A DNA stretch of 64,000 nt from Massilia sp. 9096 (GTDB lineage Bacteria > Pseudomonadota > Gammaproteobacteria > Burkholderiales > Burkholderiaceae_D): the NCBI RefSeq assembly GCF_000745265.1, contig NZ_JQNN01000001.1:4774001-4838000 (forward strand), written 5' to 3'. Below, piece by piece: positions 51,071 through 60,897 of this stretch (the first letter of the stretch is position 1; each line of letters begins with the position of its first letter). A program made the translations under genes and the position numbers. The notes under the pieces are model-generated. The model was not told the origin of the DNA, did no database searches, and saw nothing but the letters and a program-made list of their open reading frames with translations.

Positions 51071-51705
51071 TGATCCGGATTAACCTGCTCCCGCACCGGG
51101 AAGCGAAACGCAAGCAGAAGCAGGCCGCCTTCGTGGCCCTGATGGCGCTCGGCGGCCTGGCCGGCGTCGCGCTGGTGCTGGTGATCGGCGGCTACAACGC
51201 CAGCCGCATCGCCACCCAGAACGAACGCAACCTGGTGCTCAAGAACGCCAACGCCGAACTCGACACCAAGATCAAGAAGATCGCCAACCTCAAGTCGGAG
51301 ATCGAAGCGCTGAAGGCGCGCCAGCAGGCCGTCGAAGACCTGCAGGGCGACCGCAACCAGCCGGTCTACCTGCTCGACGAACTGGTGCGCCAGATGCCGG
51401 AAGGCGTCTACCTGAAAAGCTTCAAGCAGGACGGCCAGCGCGTGGTGCTCAACGGTTATGCGCAGTCGCAGGAACGGGTCGCCGAACTGCTGCGCAACCT
51501 GGCCGGCAATTCGCCCTGGCTGGAGCGTCCCGACCTGAGCGAAGTGCGCGCGTCGACCCTCGCGCAGGGCAAGAGCGCACGCAAGGTCGTGGAATTCACG
51601 CTGGCCGTGGCGATCAAGCGCGCGCGCGACAAGGATGGCGACGTCAAGAAGGACGGCGATGCCAAAAAGGACGGCGACACCAAGCCGGCCGGAGCCAAGA
51701 CATGA
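51070..51705 (+). CDS. pilN: Type IV pilus assembly protein PilN
   Basis: PilN (211 aa) is a bitopic inner-membrane protein. It begins MIRINLLPHREAKRKQKQ; the INLLP motif is the PilM-binding site. A transmembrane helix follows (about 20-42), then a coiled coil and a periplasmic ferredoxin-like domain. The C-terminus has a charged repetitive tail (KKDGD units) not needed by the fold. Overlaps pilM by 1 bp and pilO by 4 bp. Confidence 0.96.
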   Translation: MIRINLLPHREAKRKQKQAAFVALMALGGLAGVALVLVIGGYNASRIATQNERNLVLKNANAELDTKIKKIANLKSEIEALKARQQAVEDLQGDRNQPVYLLDELVRQMPEGVYLKSFKQDGQRVVLNGYAQSQERVAELLRNLAGNSPWLERPDLSEVRASTLAQGKSARKVVEFTLAVAIKRARDKDGDVKKDGDAKKDGDTKPAGAKT

Positions 51706-52379
51706 ATATCGACGTGAAACAACTGGGCGCCGACCTGGCGGCCCAGTTCCAGGGCCTGCAGGGCCGCCCGCCCGGCCTGTGGCCGCTGGCGCCGCGCCTG
51801 CTGTGCGCGGCCGGCGTCATGGCCGCCGTGCTCGGCCTGGGCTATTTCTTTTATTGGAGCGGCCAGTTCGAGGAGCAGGACACCCTGGCCGCCCAGGAGA
51901 CCCAGCTGCGCGACAGCTACAAGCAGAAGATGGCGCAGGCGATCAACCTGGACGCGCTGGAAGCCCAGCAGCAGCAGGTCAACCGCTACGTCGAGCGCCT
52001 CGAGAAGCAGCTGCCGAGCAAGGCCGAGATGGCCGCGCTGCTGTCGGACATCAACCAGGCGGGCCTCGGGCGCGGCCTGCAGTTCGAGCTGTTCAAGCCG
52101 GGCCAGGTGCTGGTCAAGGATTACTACGCCGAGCTGCCGATCGACATCAAGGTCACCGGCAGCTACCACGACATCGGCGAATTCGCCGCCGACATGGCCA
52201 AGATGCCGCGCATCGTCACGCTCAACAACCTGTCCCTGAACACCGGGACCAACGGCACGCTGTCGCTGGACGCCATCGCCAAGACCTTCCGCTACCTCGA
52301 CCAGGACGAGCTCGAGGCCCAGGCCAAGGCGCGCAAGGCCAAGAAGGCCAAGGGCGGCGCCGACAAGGAGAAGGCATGA
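51702..52379 (+). CDS. pilO: Type IV pilus assembly protein PilO
   Basis: PilO (225 aa) heterodimerises with PilN in the alignment complex. One transmembrane helix (about residues 29-50), a coiled coil (AQAINLDALEAQQQQVNRYV) and a periplasmic domain with PIDIKVTGSYHDIGEFAADM are evident. The Lys-rich end is immediately followed by the overlapping pilP start. Confidence 0.96.
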   Translation: MNIDVKQLGADLAAQFQGLQGRPPGLWPLAPRLLCAAGVMAAVLGLGYFFYWSGQFEEQDTLAAQETQLRDSYKQKMAQAINLDALEAQQQQVNRYVERLEKQLPSKAEMAALLSDINQAGLGRGLQFELFKPGQVLVKDYYAELPIDIKVTGSYHDIGEFAADMAKMPRIVTLNNLSLNTGTNGTLSLDAIAKTFRYLDQDELEAQAKARKAKKAKGGADKEKA

Positions 52380-52918
52380 GCCGCACCGCCATCGCAATGA
52401 CGGCCGCCATGCTGGCGGCAACCCTGCTGGCCGGCTGCGACAGCGACGAGCGCGAGGTGCGCGACTGGATGGCCGAAGTCCAGCGCGATACCAAGCCGAC
52501 CGTCAAGCCGCTGGCCGAGCCGAAGGATTTCATCCCCTACGCCTACGGCGCCAAGGGCGAGACCGACCCGTTCAGCCCGAACAAGCTGATGACCGAGCTG
52601 GCCAAGGCCGACGTGGCCTCGGCCGACCCCAACAAACCCGACCTGCAGCGCACGCGCGAACTGCTCGAGACCTTCCCGCTCGACACCATGCACATGGTGG
52701 GCACGATGGCGAAGGGCGGCGCCAGCTACGCGCTGGTGCAGATCGACCGCTCGCTGTACCAGGTCAAGCCCGGCCAGCGCATCGGTCAGAACTTTGGCGT
52801 CGTCACCCGCGTGAGCGACGATGCCGTGAATATCCGTGAAGTGGTGCAGGATGCCGCCGGCGAGTGGGTCGAGCGCATGGCGACACTGGAGCTGCAAAGC
52901 AAGGAGACAGGAAAATGA
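52376..52918 (+). CDS. pilP: Type IV pilus lipoprotein PilP
   Basis: PilP (180 aa) is an inner-membrane lipoprotein linking PilN/PilO to the secretin. The signal ends LLAGC (Cys near residue 20). A disordered stretch including KPLAEPKDFIPYAYGAKGET and a small beta domain (about 100-175, with GTMAKGGASYALVQIDRSLY) follow. Overlaps pilO and pilQ by 4 bp each. Confidence 0.95.
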   Translation: MSRTAIAMTAAMLAATLLAGCDSDEREVRDWMAEVQRDTKPTVKPLAEPKDFIPYAYGAKGETDPFSPNKLMTELAKADVASADPNKPDLQRTRELLETFPLDTMHMVGTMAKGGASYALVQIDRSLYQVKPGQRIGQNFGVVTRVSDDAVNIREVVQDAAGEWVERMATLELQSKETGK

Positions 52919-55074
52919 CCCGACTTGGACGCATGGCGCTGGCCCTGCTGTTGACCCTGCCCGCCCTGCGCGCGCTGGCCGAGGACAACGCGATCGAATC
53001 GATCAGCGCCAACCAGCAGGGCGGCAACGTCGTGATCCGGGTGGCGATGAAGGAAGCGCTGCCCAAGCCGCCGATCGGCTTTTCGATCACCAATCCGTCG
53101 CGCATCGCGCTCGACTTCGGCGCCACCGCGAACGCCACCGGCAAGAACGTCCAGGACATCAACCTGGGCGACGTGCGCGGCGTGAACGTGGTGCAGGCCG
53201 GCGAGCGCACCCGCCTCGTGCTGAACCTGGCGCGTCCGCTGAGCTACGCCACCGCGATCGACGGCAAGTCGGTGATCGTGACCGTGGAAGGCTCGGGCGC
53301 GGGCGCGCAGGCGACCACGCGTGCGAGCGAACCGGCGGGCGCACCGGCGCGCGCGGGTGCGGCGCCTGCGCGAAATCAGTTGCGCGACATCGACTTCCGC
53401 CGCGGCAGCAACGGCGAAGGCCGCGTCGTGGTCGACCTGCCCAACGGCCAGGTCGCGGTCGACGTACGCCAGTCCGGCAACCAGATCCTGGTCGACTTCC
53501 TCAACAGCGGCGTGCCGCCGACGCTGCGCCGCCGCCTGGACGTGAGCGACTTCGGCACCCCGGTCTCGCGCATCACCACCACCCCGCAGGGCGACCGCGT
53601 GCACATGGTGGTCGAGGCCCAGGGCAACTGGGAACAGAGCGTGTACCAGAGCGACACCCAGCTGGTGCTCGACGTCAAGCCGGTCAAGGACAACCCGAAC
53701 CGCCCGGCCGGCGGCGGCGACGGCCAGGCCTACCGCGGCGAGAAGCTGTCGTTCAACTTCCAGAACGTGGAGGTGCGCGCGGCGCTGCAGGCGATCGCCG
53801 ACATCTCCGGCCTGAACATCATTACCAGCGACTCGGTCGCCGGCAACCTGACGCTGCGCCTGAAGGACGTGCCGTGGGACCAGGCGCTCGACGTGGTGCT
53901 GCAGGCCAAGGGCCTGGACATGCGCAGGAACGGCAACGTGCTGTGGATCGCGCCCAAGGAAGAGCTGCTGACCAAGGAAAAGCTCGAGCTCGAGCAGAAG
54001 GCGCAGATCTCCGACCTGGAGCCGCTGCGTTCCGAGATCTTCCAGCTGAACTACCAGAAGGCCGAAGCCTTCCGCACGGTGTTCGGCCTGGACCAGAACG
54101 GCGCGGCCGCCGGCGGCGCCGACAACCGCAACCGCGTGCTGTCCAAGCGCGGCAGCGCGATCATCGACGCGCGCACCAACCAGCTGTTCGTGACCGACAT
54201 CGGCGCCAAGATCGAGGACATCCGCAAGCTGATCCAGAAGGTCGACGTCGCCACCAAGCAGGTGCTGGTCGAGGCGCGCCTGGTCGAGGCCAACGATGGC
54301 TTCTCGCGCAACCTGGGCGCCAAGCTCGGCTTCGCCGACCTGCGCACGCTGCGCGGCGGCGACTCCGGCTACCAGGTCAGCGGCAACCAGCGCGTGGCGG
54401 TCGGCGGTAATCTCACCGGCGTGGGCCAGATCACCGGCCAGACCCCGGACAAGGGCGACGGCTACACCAACAGCACGCTGGTCAACCTGCCGGCGGCCGG
54501 CATCAACGGCGCCGACGCGCCCAGCATCGCGTTCTCGCTGTTCTCCTCGGCCGCCAACCGCTTCCTGAACCTGGAGCTGTCGGCGCTGGAAGCCGACGGC
54601 AAGGGCAAGATCATCTCCAGCCCGCGCGTGGTCACCGAGGACAACGTCCCGGCGATCATCGAGCAGGGCGTCGAGCTGCCGTACCAGAACGCCACCAGCA
54701 GCGGCGCGACCTCGGTCCAGTTCCGCAAGGCCAGCCTGAAGCTGGAGGTGACGCCGCAGATCACCCCGGACGGCAACGTCGTGCTGGACGTCGACGTCGC
54801 CAAGGATTCGCAGGGCGCCAACACCACCGCCGGCCCGGCGATCAACACCCAGCACGTGCGCACCAAGGTGATGGTCGAGAACGGCGGCACCGTGGTGCTG
54901 GGCGGTATCTACCAGCAGACCCAGACCACGGACACCAACAAGGTGCCGCTGGTCGGCGACATCCCGGTGCTGGGCAACCTGTTCAAGAATACCCAGCGGG
55001 TCGACAACAAGACCGAGCTGCTGGTCTTCATCACTCCGAAGATCGTGGCCGAACGCCTGCAGAACGGGCACTGA
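52915..55074 (+). CDS. pilQ: Type IV pilus secretin PilQ
   Basis: PilQ (719 aa) forms the outer-membrane gate for the pilus. A signal peptide (residues 1-22, ending LRALA) is followed by two AMIN domains (about 25-270), the N0 domain (FNFQNVEVRAALQAIADISG), the N1 domain, and the secretin core (VLVEARLVEANDGFSRNLGA through VVLGGIYQQTQTTDTNKVPL and GDIPVLGNLFKN). ATG 52915 has AAGGAGACAG upstream. Ends with a loosely spaced Ig-like lipoprotein gene. Confidence 0.96.
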   Translation: MTRLGRMALALLLTLPALRALAEDNAIESISANQQGGNVVIRVAMKEALPKPPIGFSITNPSRIALDFGATANATGKNVQDINLGDVRGVNVVQAGERTRLVLNLARPLSYATAIDGKSVIVTVEGSGAGAQATTRASEPAGAPARAGAAPARNQLRDIDFRRGSNGEGRVVVDLPNGQVAVDVRQSGNQILVDFLNSGVPPTLRRRLDVSDFGTPVSRITTTPQGDRVHMVVEAQGNWEQSVYQSDTQLVLDVKPVKDNPNRPAGGGDGQAYRGEKLSFNFQNVEVRAALQAIADISGLNIITSDSVAGNLTLRLKDVPWDQALDVVLQAKGLDMRRNGNVLWIAPKEELLTKEKLELEQKAQISDLEPLRSEIFQLNYQKAEAFRTVFGLDQNGAAAGGADNRNRVLSKRGSAIIDARTNQLFVTDIGAKIEDIRKLIQKVDVATKQVLVEARLVEANDGFSRNLGAKLGFADLRTLRGGDSGYQVSGNQRVAVGGNLTGVGQITGQTPDKGDGYTNSTLVNLPAAGINGADAPSIAFSLFSSAANRFLNLELSALEADGKGKIISSPRVVTEDNVPAIIEQGVELPYQNATSSGATSVQFRKASLKLEVTPQITPDGNVVLDVDVAKDSQGANTTAGPAINTQHVRTKVMVENGGTVVLGGIYQQTQTTDTNKVPLVGDIPVLGNLFKNTQRVDNKTELLVFITPKIVAERLQNGH

Positions 55075-55127
55075 ACCCGAACGTAAAGAAGCTTTTCACG
55101 CAAGAACAACCGACAACAATCGCTGAC

Positions 55128-57125
55128 ATGACTGACTTCAAGACCTCACCCGTGCGCCGCTCCGGCCTGCACGCCCCCGTCCTCCTGACCGCGCTCGTGG
55201 CCGCGGCGCTGCTGTCCGCCTGCGGCGGCGGCGGCGGCAACCCTGGTGCGGTCGGCCCGACCGCCAGCAGCGGCACTGGCAGTACCGGCAGCACTGGCAG
55301 CACCGGCAGCACCGGTACCACCACGCCTGCGCCTGCCACCCCGACCGTCGCCGTAGCCTTCGCGAGCGCTGGCGGTAGCGCGACCAATACGCTGACCAGC
55401 GTTGCGCCGCTGACCGTCAGCGCGACCGTGCTCGATCAAGACAAGAAGCCGGTGCCGAATGCGATCGTGACCTTTGCCACCGATCCGACGCTGGCGGCCT
55501 TCTCGCCGAGCGCAGGCACGGCCCTGACCAACGCCAACGGCGTGGCCAGTGTCACCATGCACGCTGTCAGCCTGGCTGGCGGCGCCGGCACCGTTACCGC
55601 GACCAGCAGCGTGGCGGGTACCGCAATCACTGGCGTGTCCAACTATGCGCTGGGCGCCACCACGTTGACGCTCGGCAGTCTGAGCGCTTCTCCCGCCAGC
55701 CTGCAGGCCTACGGCTCGAGTACCTTGTCGGTCGACTTGATGAACGGCGCCAGCAAGTACATCGACCAATCGGTCAACGTCAGCTTCACCTCCGCCTGCG
55801 TAGCAGCGGGCAAGGCCACGCTCACGGCAATGACGTCGACCGTCAGCGGCACCGCCCAGGCCACCTACCGTGACAATGGCTGCGGCCAGGCTGATACCAT
55901 CACTGCCTCGGCCAACGGCGTCTCCAAGTCGGCCAGCACCACGTTGCAGATCGCGCCGCCGAGCACTGCCTCGGTACAGTTCACGAGCGCCGCACCGGTC
56001 GGCCAGTCGATCGTGATCAAGGGCCAGGGCGGCAACGGCCGTACCGAGACCGCGACCCTGACCTTCAAAGTGGTCGACATCAATGGCCAGGGGCTGGCCA
56101 ACAAGACGGTGAACTTCAGCGCCAGCACCAGTGCCGTCACGGTCAACATCCCCACCAGCGTCACCCAGGCTGATGGCACCGTGTTCACGACCGTCAATTC
56201 GGGCACTACGCCCACCTCGTTCCGCGTACAGGCGTCGCTGCCGGGCACCAGCATCTCGACGCTGTCCGATCAGATCCTGGTCAGCAACGGTTTGCCGGTG
56301 CAGGCTGCCGTGTCGGTCAGCAGCGCTTCCTTCGACGTCGAGGGCTGGACCGTCGATAACGCAACCGCGACCACCATCAAGGTCATGCTCGCCGATGCGA
56401 ACGGCAACCGCGTGCCGGACGGTACTCCGGTCCTGTTCCAGACCAACATGGGTTCAGTGGGTTCGTCGAGCCAGGGTGGCTGCAGCACCGTCAACGGCCA
56501 GTGCTCGGTCGACTTCGGTACGCAGAACCCGCGTTACCCAAGCCCGAACTCGCCGGCCACGCCATGCAACGGCAACGGCACCGGAACCGGAACCGGAGTC
56601 ACCAACGATAGCACCCGCCCTGGCCTGGCCACGATCTGCGCCAGCACCACCGACGGCACCACCACGCTGTTTGGCAAGACCACGATCTTCTTCAGCGGCA
56701 GCCAGGCCAAGAACGTGACCATGAACGGCAATCCGGTGTCATATGATGCGCTCTCCCCGAATGACCTCGGTACGATCAAATCGTCGGACACCAAGGTGTT
56801 CCAGCTGCAGCTGAACGACGTAAACAACAACCCGCTGCCGCAGGGCACGACGGTGGCAATCACCAGCCCGCTCAACGTCAACGCGGCCGCGCCACAACCC
56901 TCGGCCGTGCCGAACGTTGCGCCGCACACTACGGCGGCGGACGACGCGAGCGGCAATTCGATCAGCACCACGGCGGCCCAGGGCTCGATCCATACCTTCA
57001 GCATCGCCAGCACGCAGCCCACCAGCTGCACCGCGCCCAGCCAGGGGTCGTTCAACGTCACCCTGACAACGCCAAACGGTACGGTGACCAATATTCCGTT
57101 TAAACTGTCGTTCTCCTGCCCATAA
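55128..57125 (+). CDS. Ig-like-domain lipoprotein of unknown function
   Basis: A 665-aa predicted surface lipoprotein. The signal ends LLSAC, followed by GGGGG and a low-complexity linker with GST repeats. Ig-like (Big_1/invasin-type) domains follow: VSATVLDQDKKPVPNAIVTF with LTNANGVASVTM, and later LTFKVVDINGQGLANKTVNF and IKVMLADANGNRVPDGTPVL. Several Cys occur late in the protein. It lies 53 bp after pilQ in the same direction, so it may share the pil transcript. A role in adhesion is inference. Confidence 0.8.
   Translation: MTDFKTSPVRRSGLHAPVLLTALVAAALLSACGGGGGNPGAVGPTASSGTGSTGSTGSTGSTGTTTPAPATPTVAVAFASAGGSATNTLTSVAPLTVSATVLDQDKKPVPNAIVTFATDPTLAAFSPSAGTALTNANGVASVTMHAVSLAGGAGTVTATSSVAGTAITGVSNYALGATTLTLGSLSASPASLQAYGSSTLSVDLMNGASKYIDQSVNVSFTSACVAAGKATLTAMTSTVSGTAQATYRDNGCGQADTITASANGVSKSASTTLQIAPPSTASVQFTSAAPVGQSIVIKGQGGNGRTETATLTFKVVDINGQGLANKTVNFSASTSAVTVNIPTSVTQADGTVFTTVNSGTTPTSFRVQASLPGTSISTLSDQILVSNGLPVQAAVSVSSASFDVEGWTVDNATATTIKVMLADANGNRVPDGTPVLFQTNMGSVGSSSQGGCSTVNGQCSVDFGTQNPRYPSPNSPATPCNGNGTGTGTGVTNDSTRPGLATICASTTDGTTTLFGKTTIFFSGSQAKNVTMNGNPVSYDALSPNDLGTIKSSDTKVFQLQLNDVNNNPLPQGTTVAITSPLNVNAAAPQPSAVPNVAPHTTAADDASGNSISTTAAQGSIHTFSIASTQPTSCTAPSQGSFNVTLTTPNGTVTNIPFKLSFSCP
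55270..55320 (+). repeat. Short in-frame repeat encoding Gly-Ser-Thr units
   Basis: Nine-base units of the type GGCAGCACT/GGCAGCACC repeat five or so times with slight variation, encoding GST repeats directly after the lipobox. Unit size is a multiple of three, so length change would not break the frame. Confidence 0.7.
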
Positions 57126-57152
57126 ATAAATCGGGAACCGAATGATACGCAG

Positions 57153-57183
57153 CGGCCAGGGATTTCCTGGCCGTTTGCTTTTT
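57153..57183 (+). terminator. Terminator after the Ig-like lipoprotein gene
   Basis: CGGCCAGG (57153-57160) pairs with CCTGGCCG (57166-57173), followed by TTTGCTTTTT. It ends 14 bp before the aroK start and marks the end of the pil transcript. Confidence 0.85.
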
Positions 57184-57197
57184 GAGCGATCACATAC

Positions 57198-58892
57198 GTG
57201 GCTGAATGCAAGAACAACAATATCTTCCTGGTCGGGCTGATGGGCGCCGGGAAGACCACCATCGGCCGGCTGCTGGCGCGGCGCATGAACATGACGTTCA
57301 TGGATTCGGACCATGAAATCGAAGCGCGCACCGGCGCCTCGATCCCGTGGATCTTCGAGATCGAAGGCGAACCGAGCTTCCGCCGGCGCGAAGCCGACAT
57401 GATCCGCGAGCTGACCGCGCAGTCCGGCATCGTGCTGGCCACCGGCGGCGGCGCTGTGCTGAACCCGGAAAGCCGCGCCCTGCTGGCCGAGCGCGGCACC
57501 GTGATCTACCTGCGCGCCAGCGTCGGCAGCATCCTGCAGCGCACCTCGCACGACAAGAACCGCCCGCTGCTGCAGACCGCCGATCCGCGCAGGAAGCTGG
57601 AAGACCTGACCTGCCAGCGCGAGCCGCTGTACCGCGAGATTGCCGACCTGGTCATCGACACTGGCCGGCCTAACGTACAATCGATGGTACAGACAATTCT
57701 GGACCAGATGGCGGCGCTGAGCGCGGCGCGCGCACGGTCCGAGGCAAAGACGAGAATGAACGAACAGGCATGCATTTCCATTGACGTCGAACTGGGCGAG
57801 CGCAGCTACCCGATCCTGATCGGGCGCGGCTTGCTGGACGACGGCGCGCTGCTGATGAAGCACATCGGCGGCGCCGGCGGCAAGGTGGCCGTCGTCACCA
57901 ACACCACCGTGGCCCCGCTGTACCTCGACAAGGTCGCGGCGCCGCTGCGCGCGGGCGGGCGCGAGGTCGTGCCGATCATCCTGCCGGACGGCGAGGAATA
58001 CAAGAACTGGGAGCACCTGAACCTGGTGTTCGATGCGCTGCTGGCCAACAAGTGCGACCGCAAGACCACGCTGGTGGCGCTGGGCGGCGGCGTGATCGGC
58101 GACATGACCGGCTTTGCCGCGGCCACCTACATGCGCGGCGTGCCCTTCGTGCAGATCCCGACCACGCTGCTGGCCCAGGTCGATTCCTCGGTCGGCGGCA
58201 AGACCGGCATCAACCATCCGCTCGGCAAGAACATGATCGGTGCGTTCTACCAGCCGCGCGCCGTGATCGCCGACACCGCCACGCTGGACACGCTGCCGGA
58301 CCGCGAGCTGTCGGCCGGCCTGGCCGAGGTGATCAAGCACGGCGCGATCCTCGACGCCGTCTTCTTCGACTGGATCGAGGCCAACATCGGCGCACTGGTC
58401 GCGCGCGACCACGCCGCGCTCGCGCACGCGATCGCGCGCTCGTGCGAGATCAAGTCCGACGTGGTCAAGCGCGATGAGCGCGAAGGCGGCCTGCGCGCGG
58501 TGCTCAACTTCGGCCACACCTTCGGCCACGCGATCGAAGCGGGCCTGGGCTACGGCGCCTGGCTGCACGGCGAGGCGGTCGGCTGCGGCATGGTGATGGC
58601 GGCCGACCTGTCGCGCCGCCTCGGCCACATCGACGATGCCGCGGTCGAGCGCGTGCGCGCGCTGGTGCGCTCGGCCGGCCTGCCGACGGTCGCCCCGGAC
58701 CTGGGCGCGCAGCGCTGGATCGAGCTGATGGAAGTCGACAAGAAGAACGAAGGCGGGGCGATCAAGTTCATCCTGGTCAAGCCGCTGGGCAGCCCCAGCA
58801 TCGGCAATGCCCCGCGCGAGCTGCTGCTGGCGACGCTGCAGGCCGGCGTGAGCGACGCAGTGGCAGACGCAGCGGGAGCAAACGCACGATGA
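57198..58892 (+). CDS. aroKB: Shikimate kinase and 3-dehydroquinate synthase in one reading frame
   Basis: One 564-aa frame contains two shikimate-pathway enzymes. Residues 1-175 are AroK: Walker [10 protein letters not shown] (13-21), DSDHEIE, the Arg of [12 protein letters not shown] and LATGGGAVL. From about residue 187 it is Aro[61 protein letters not shown] and [14 protein letters not shown] with zinc-ligand His. No stop lies between them. The start is GTG 57198. A separate aroB start at ATG 57756 is possible, but its Shine-Dalgarno is poor (GAGG about 11 bp away). Overlaps dgt by 4 bp. Confidence 0.9.
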   Translation: MAECKNNNIFLVGLMGAGKTTIGRLLARRMNMTFMDSDHEIEARTGASIPWIFEIEGEPSFRRREADMIRELTAQSGIVLATGGGAVLNPESRALLAERGTVIYLRASVGSILQRTSHDKNRPLLQTADPRRKLEDLTCQREPLYREIADLVIDTGRPNVQSMVQTILDQMAALSAARARSEAKTRMNEQACISIDVELGERSYPILIGRGLLDDGALLMKHIGGAGGKVAVVTNTTVAPLYLDKVAAPLRAGGREVVPIILPDGEEYKNWEHLNLVFDALLANKCDRKTTLVALGGGVIGDMTGFAAATYMRGVPFVQIPTTLLAQVDSSVGGKTGINHPLGKNMIGAFYQPRAVIADTATLDTLPDRELSAGLAEVIKHGAILDAVFFDWIEANIGALVARDHAALAHAIARSCEIKSDVVKRDEREGGLRAVLNFGHTFGHAIEAGLGYGAWLHGEAVGCGMVMAADLSRRLGHIDDAAVERVRALVRSAGLPTVAPDLGAQRWIELMEVDKKNEGGAIKFILVKPLGSPSIGNAPRELLLATLQAGVSDAVADAAGANAR

Positions 58893-60028
58893 TCGACTTC
58901 GACGCCCACCTCGCACCGTATGCGGCGCATTCTTCGAAATCGCGTGGGCGTCGTCATCCGGAAGGTCCGGCCGGCGCGCGCAGCGAATTCCAGCGCGACC
59001 GCGACCGCATCATCCACTCGACCGCGTTCCGCCGGCTCGAGTACAAGACCCAGGTGTTCCTGAACCACGAGGGCGACCTGTTCCGCACGCGCCTGACCCA
59101 CTCGATCGAGGTTGCCCAGATCGCGCGCACGCTGGCGCGCAGCCTGCGCCTGAACGAAGACCTGGTCGAGGCGCTTGCGCTGGCGCACGACCTCGGCCAC
59201 ACGCCCTTCGGCCACGTCGGCCAGGATGTGCTGAACGAATGCATGCACGACTACGGCGGCTTCGAGCACAACCTGCAAAGCCTGCGCGTGGTCGACCACC
59301 TGGAAGAGCACTACGGCGCCTTCGACGGCCTGAACCTCACTTTTGAAACGCGCGAAGGCATCCTGAAGCACTGCTCGCTGACGAACGCGCGCCAGCTGGG
59401 CGAACTCGGGCAGCGCTTCATCGACAAGAAGCAGCCCAGCCTGGAAGCCCAGCTGGTCAACCTGGCCGACGCGATCGCCTACAACAACCACGACATCGAC
59501 GACGGCCTGCGCTCCGGCCTGCTCACCATGAAGCAGATGGAAGAGGTCGAGCTGTTCGCGCGCCTGCACCGCGAAGTGGTGCGCCAGTACCCGGGCCTGC
59601 CCGGCCGGCGCGAGCTGTACGAGACGATCCGCCTGATGATCACGGCGATGACGGTCGACCTGGTCGAGGCCTCGGGCGCGCTGATTGCGCAAGCGAATCC
59701 GCAATCGATCGAGGACGTGCGCAACAGCCCGCCTCTGATCCGTTTTTCGGACTCGATGCGCGCCGAGACCTCGGCGCTGAAGCGCTTCCTGTACGCCAAC
59801 CTGTACCGCCACTTCCAGGTCAACCGCATGCGCGTCAAGGCCAGCCGCGTGATACGCGAGCTGTTCGACGCCTTCATGACCGACCCGGTGCTGCTGCCGC
59901 CCGACTACCAGGTGGCCTCTAGCGACACCCACAAGCAGGCGCGCAAGATCGCCGACTACATCGCCGGCATGACCGACCGCTACGCGATCAAGGAACACAA
60001 GCGCATTTATTCGCTCGACACTTTCTGA
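58889..60028 (+). CDS. dgt: Deoxyguanosinetriphosphate triphosphohydrolase-like protein
   Basis: A 379-aa HD-domain nucleotidohydrolase that likely cleaves dNTPs to deoxynucleosides and triphosphate. The metal ligands are in [15 protein letters not shown] (His), [18 protein letters not shown] (HD pair) and a later Asp in [20 protein letters not shown]. The N-terminal [20 protein letters not shown] is typical. ATG overlaps the aroKB stop. The aroK-aroB-dgt order is usual in betaproteobacteria. Confidence 0.93.
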   Translation: MIDFDAHLAPYAAHSSKSRGRRHPEGPAGARSEFQRDRDRIIHSTAFRRLEYKTQVFLNHEGDLFRTRLTHSIEVAQIARTLARSLRLNEDLVEALALAHDLGHTPFGHVGQDVLNECMHDYGGFEHNLQSLRVVDHLEEHYGAFDGLNLTFETREGILKHCSLTNARQLGELGQRFIDKKQPSLEAQLVNLADAIAYNNHDIDDGLRSGLLTMKQMEEVELFARLHREVVRQYPGLPGRRELYETIRLMITAMTVDLVEASGALIAQANPQSIEDVRNSPPLIRFSDSMRAETSALKRFLYANLYRHFQVNRMRVKASRVIRELFDAFMTDPVLLPPDYQVASSDTHKQARKIADYIAGMTDRYAIKEHKRIYSLDTF

Positions 60029-60036
60029 GGACGCCC

Positions 60037-60450
60037 ATGGACCCGCGCTACCGCCTGCACACCGACCTGCCGACGATCGACGAATACCTGCGGCTGCGGC
60101 GCGTGTCGGGCCTGACGCGGCGCTCCGAGGCGGCCGCCAAAGCCGGTTTGCCGCACACGGTCGCGGCGGCGGTGGTGCGCTGCGACGGCCAGGCGGTCGG
60201 GATGGGGCGCGCGATCGGCGACGGCCTGTTCTACCTGGTGGTCGACATCGCGGTCGACCCGGAACATCAGGGACAGGGACTGGGCAAGGCCATCGTCGCC
60301 AGTTTGATGGAGGCGCTGCGCACGCTGGCGCCGGCCGAAGCCTACACCTGCCTGATCGCCGATGGCCGGGCCAACGAGCTGTATGCGCAGTACGGTTTCG
60401 AGCCGACCGCGCCGGCGTCGATCAGCATGGCGCAGTGGCTCAATCGCTAA
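60037..60450 (+). CDS. GNAT-family N-acetyltransferase
   Basis: A 137-aa single-domain acetyltransferase. The acetyl-CoA binding motif A is VDIAVDPEHQGQGLGKAIVA, preceded by DGLFYLVV. The substrate is unknown. It starts 8 bp after dgt with TGAGGACG upstream, so it probably shares the transcript. Convergent with the VOC gene, 10 bp apart. Confidence 0.92.
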   Translation: MDPRYRLHTDLPTIDEYLRLRRVSGLTRRSEAAAKAGLPHTVAAAVVRCDGQAVGMGRAIGDGLFYLVVDIAVDPEHQGQGLGKAIVASLMEALRTLAPAEAYTCLIADGRANELYAQYGFEPTAPASISMAQWLNR

Positions 60451-60460
60451 GCTTTCAATC

Positions 60461-60829
60461 TCACTCGCTGCGCGCGAACACGCGCACGCGGTGCCCGTCC
60501 GGATCGGCGCCGCAGAAGGTGTAGCCGAAGTCCAGTTCGACCGGCGCCTGCAGGATGCGCAGGCCGGCCTCTTTCCATCTCACATGCAGCGCATCGACCT
60601 CGGCCCCGTCGGCGACGCGGAAGGCCAGTTCGCTGCCGCTGCCCTGGAAATCGTGGGCCGGCTTGACGCTCGACCTGGTCCACAGCCCGAGGATGCGGCC
60701 GTTTTCCAGCGCGAACAATTGAAACGTGGGCGAGGCCTCGACCGGCTCGGCGCCCAGCAGTTTGGCGTACAGCCGGGCGCTGGCGGCGGGCGAGTCGACG
60801 TAGAGGATGGTGTAGTTCGGGGTGTGCAT
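60461..60829 (-). CDS. VOC-superfamily (glyoxalase-like) protein
   Basis: A 122-aa protein of the vicinal-oxygen-chelate fold, a family that includes glyoxalase I and resistance dioxygenase-like proteins. It opens NYTILYVDSPAASARLYAKL and ends GYTFCGADPDGHRVRVFAR. The metal-binding residues are incomplete from inspection, so a catalytic role is uncertain. It lies 68 bp downstream of the WYL regulator, which may control it. Confidence 0.85.
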   Translation of the reverse strand: MHTPNYTILYVDSPAASARLYAKLLGAEPVEASPTFQLFALENGRILGLWTRSSVKPAHDFQGSGSELAFRVADGAEVDALHVRWKEAGLRILQAPVELDFGYTFCGADPDGHRVRVFARSE

Positions 60830-60897
60830 CGCGTGGCTCCTTCAGTGGTTGGAATGGAGCCAGTGTAGGCAGCGGGACTGTCAGATCCTGTCAGCAG

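Noticed and set aside
52786..55071. Long open frame (761 codons) antisense to pilQ
   Set aside because: Its translation is rich in His, Val, Asp and Arg without domains or hydrophobic pattern, as expected of the reverse frame of a high-GC gene. pilQ on the plus strand is certain.
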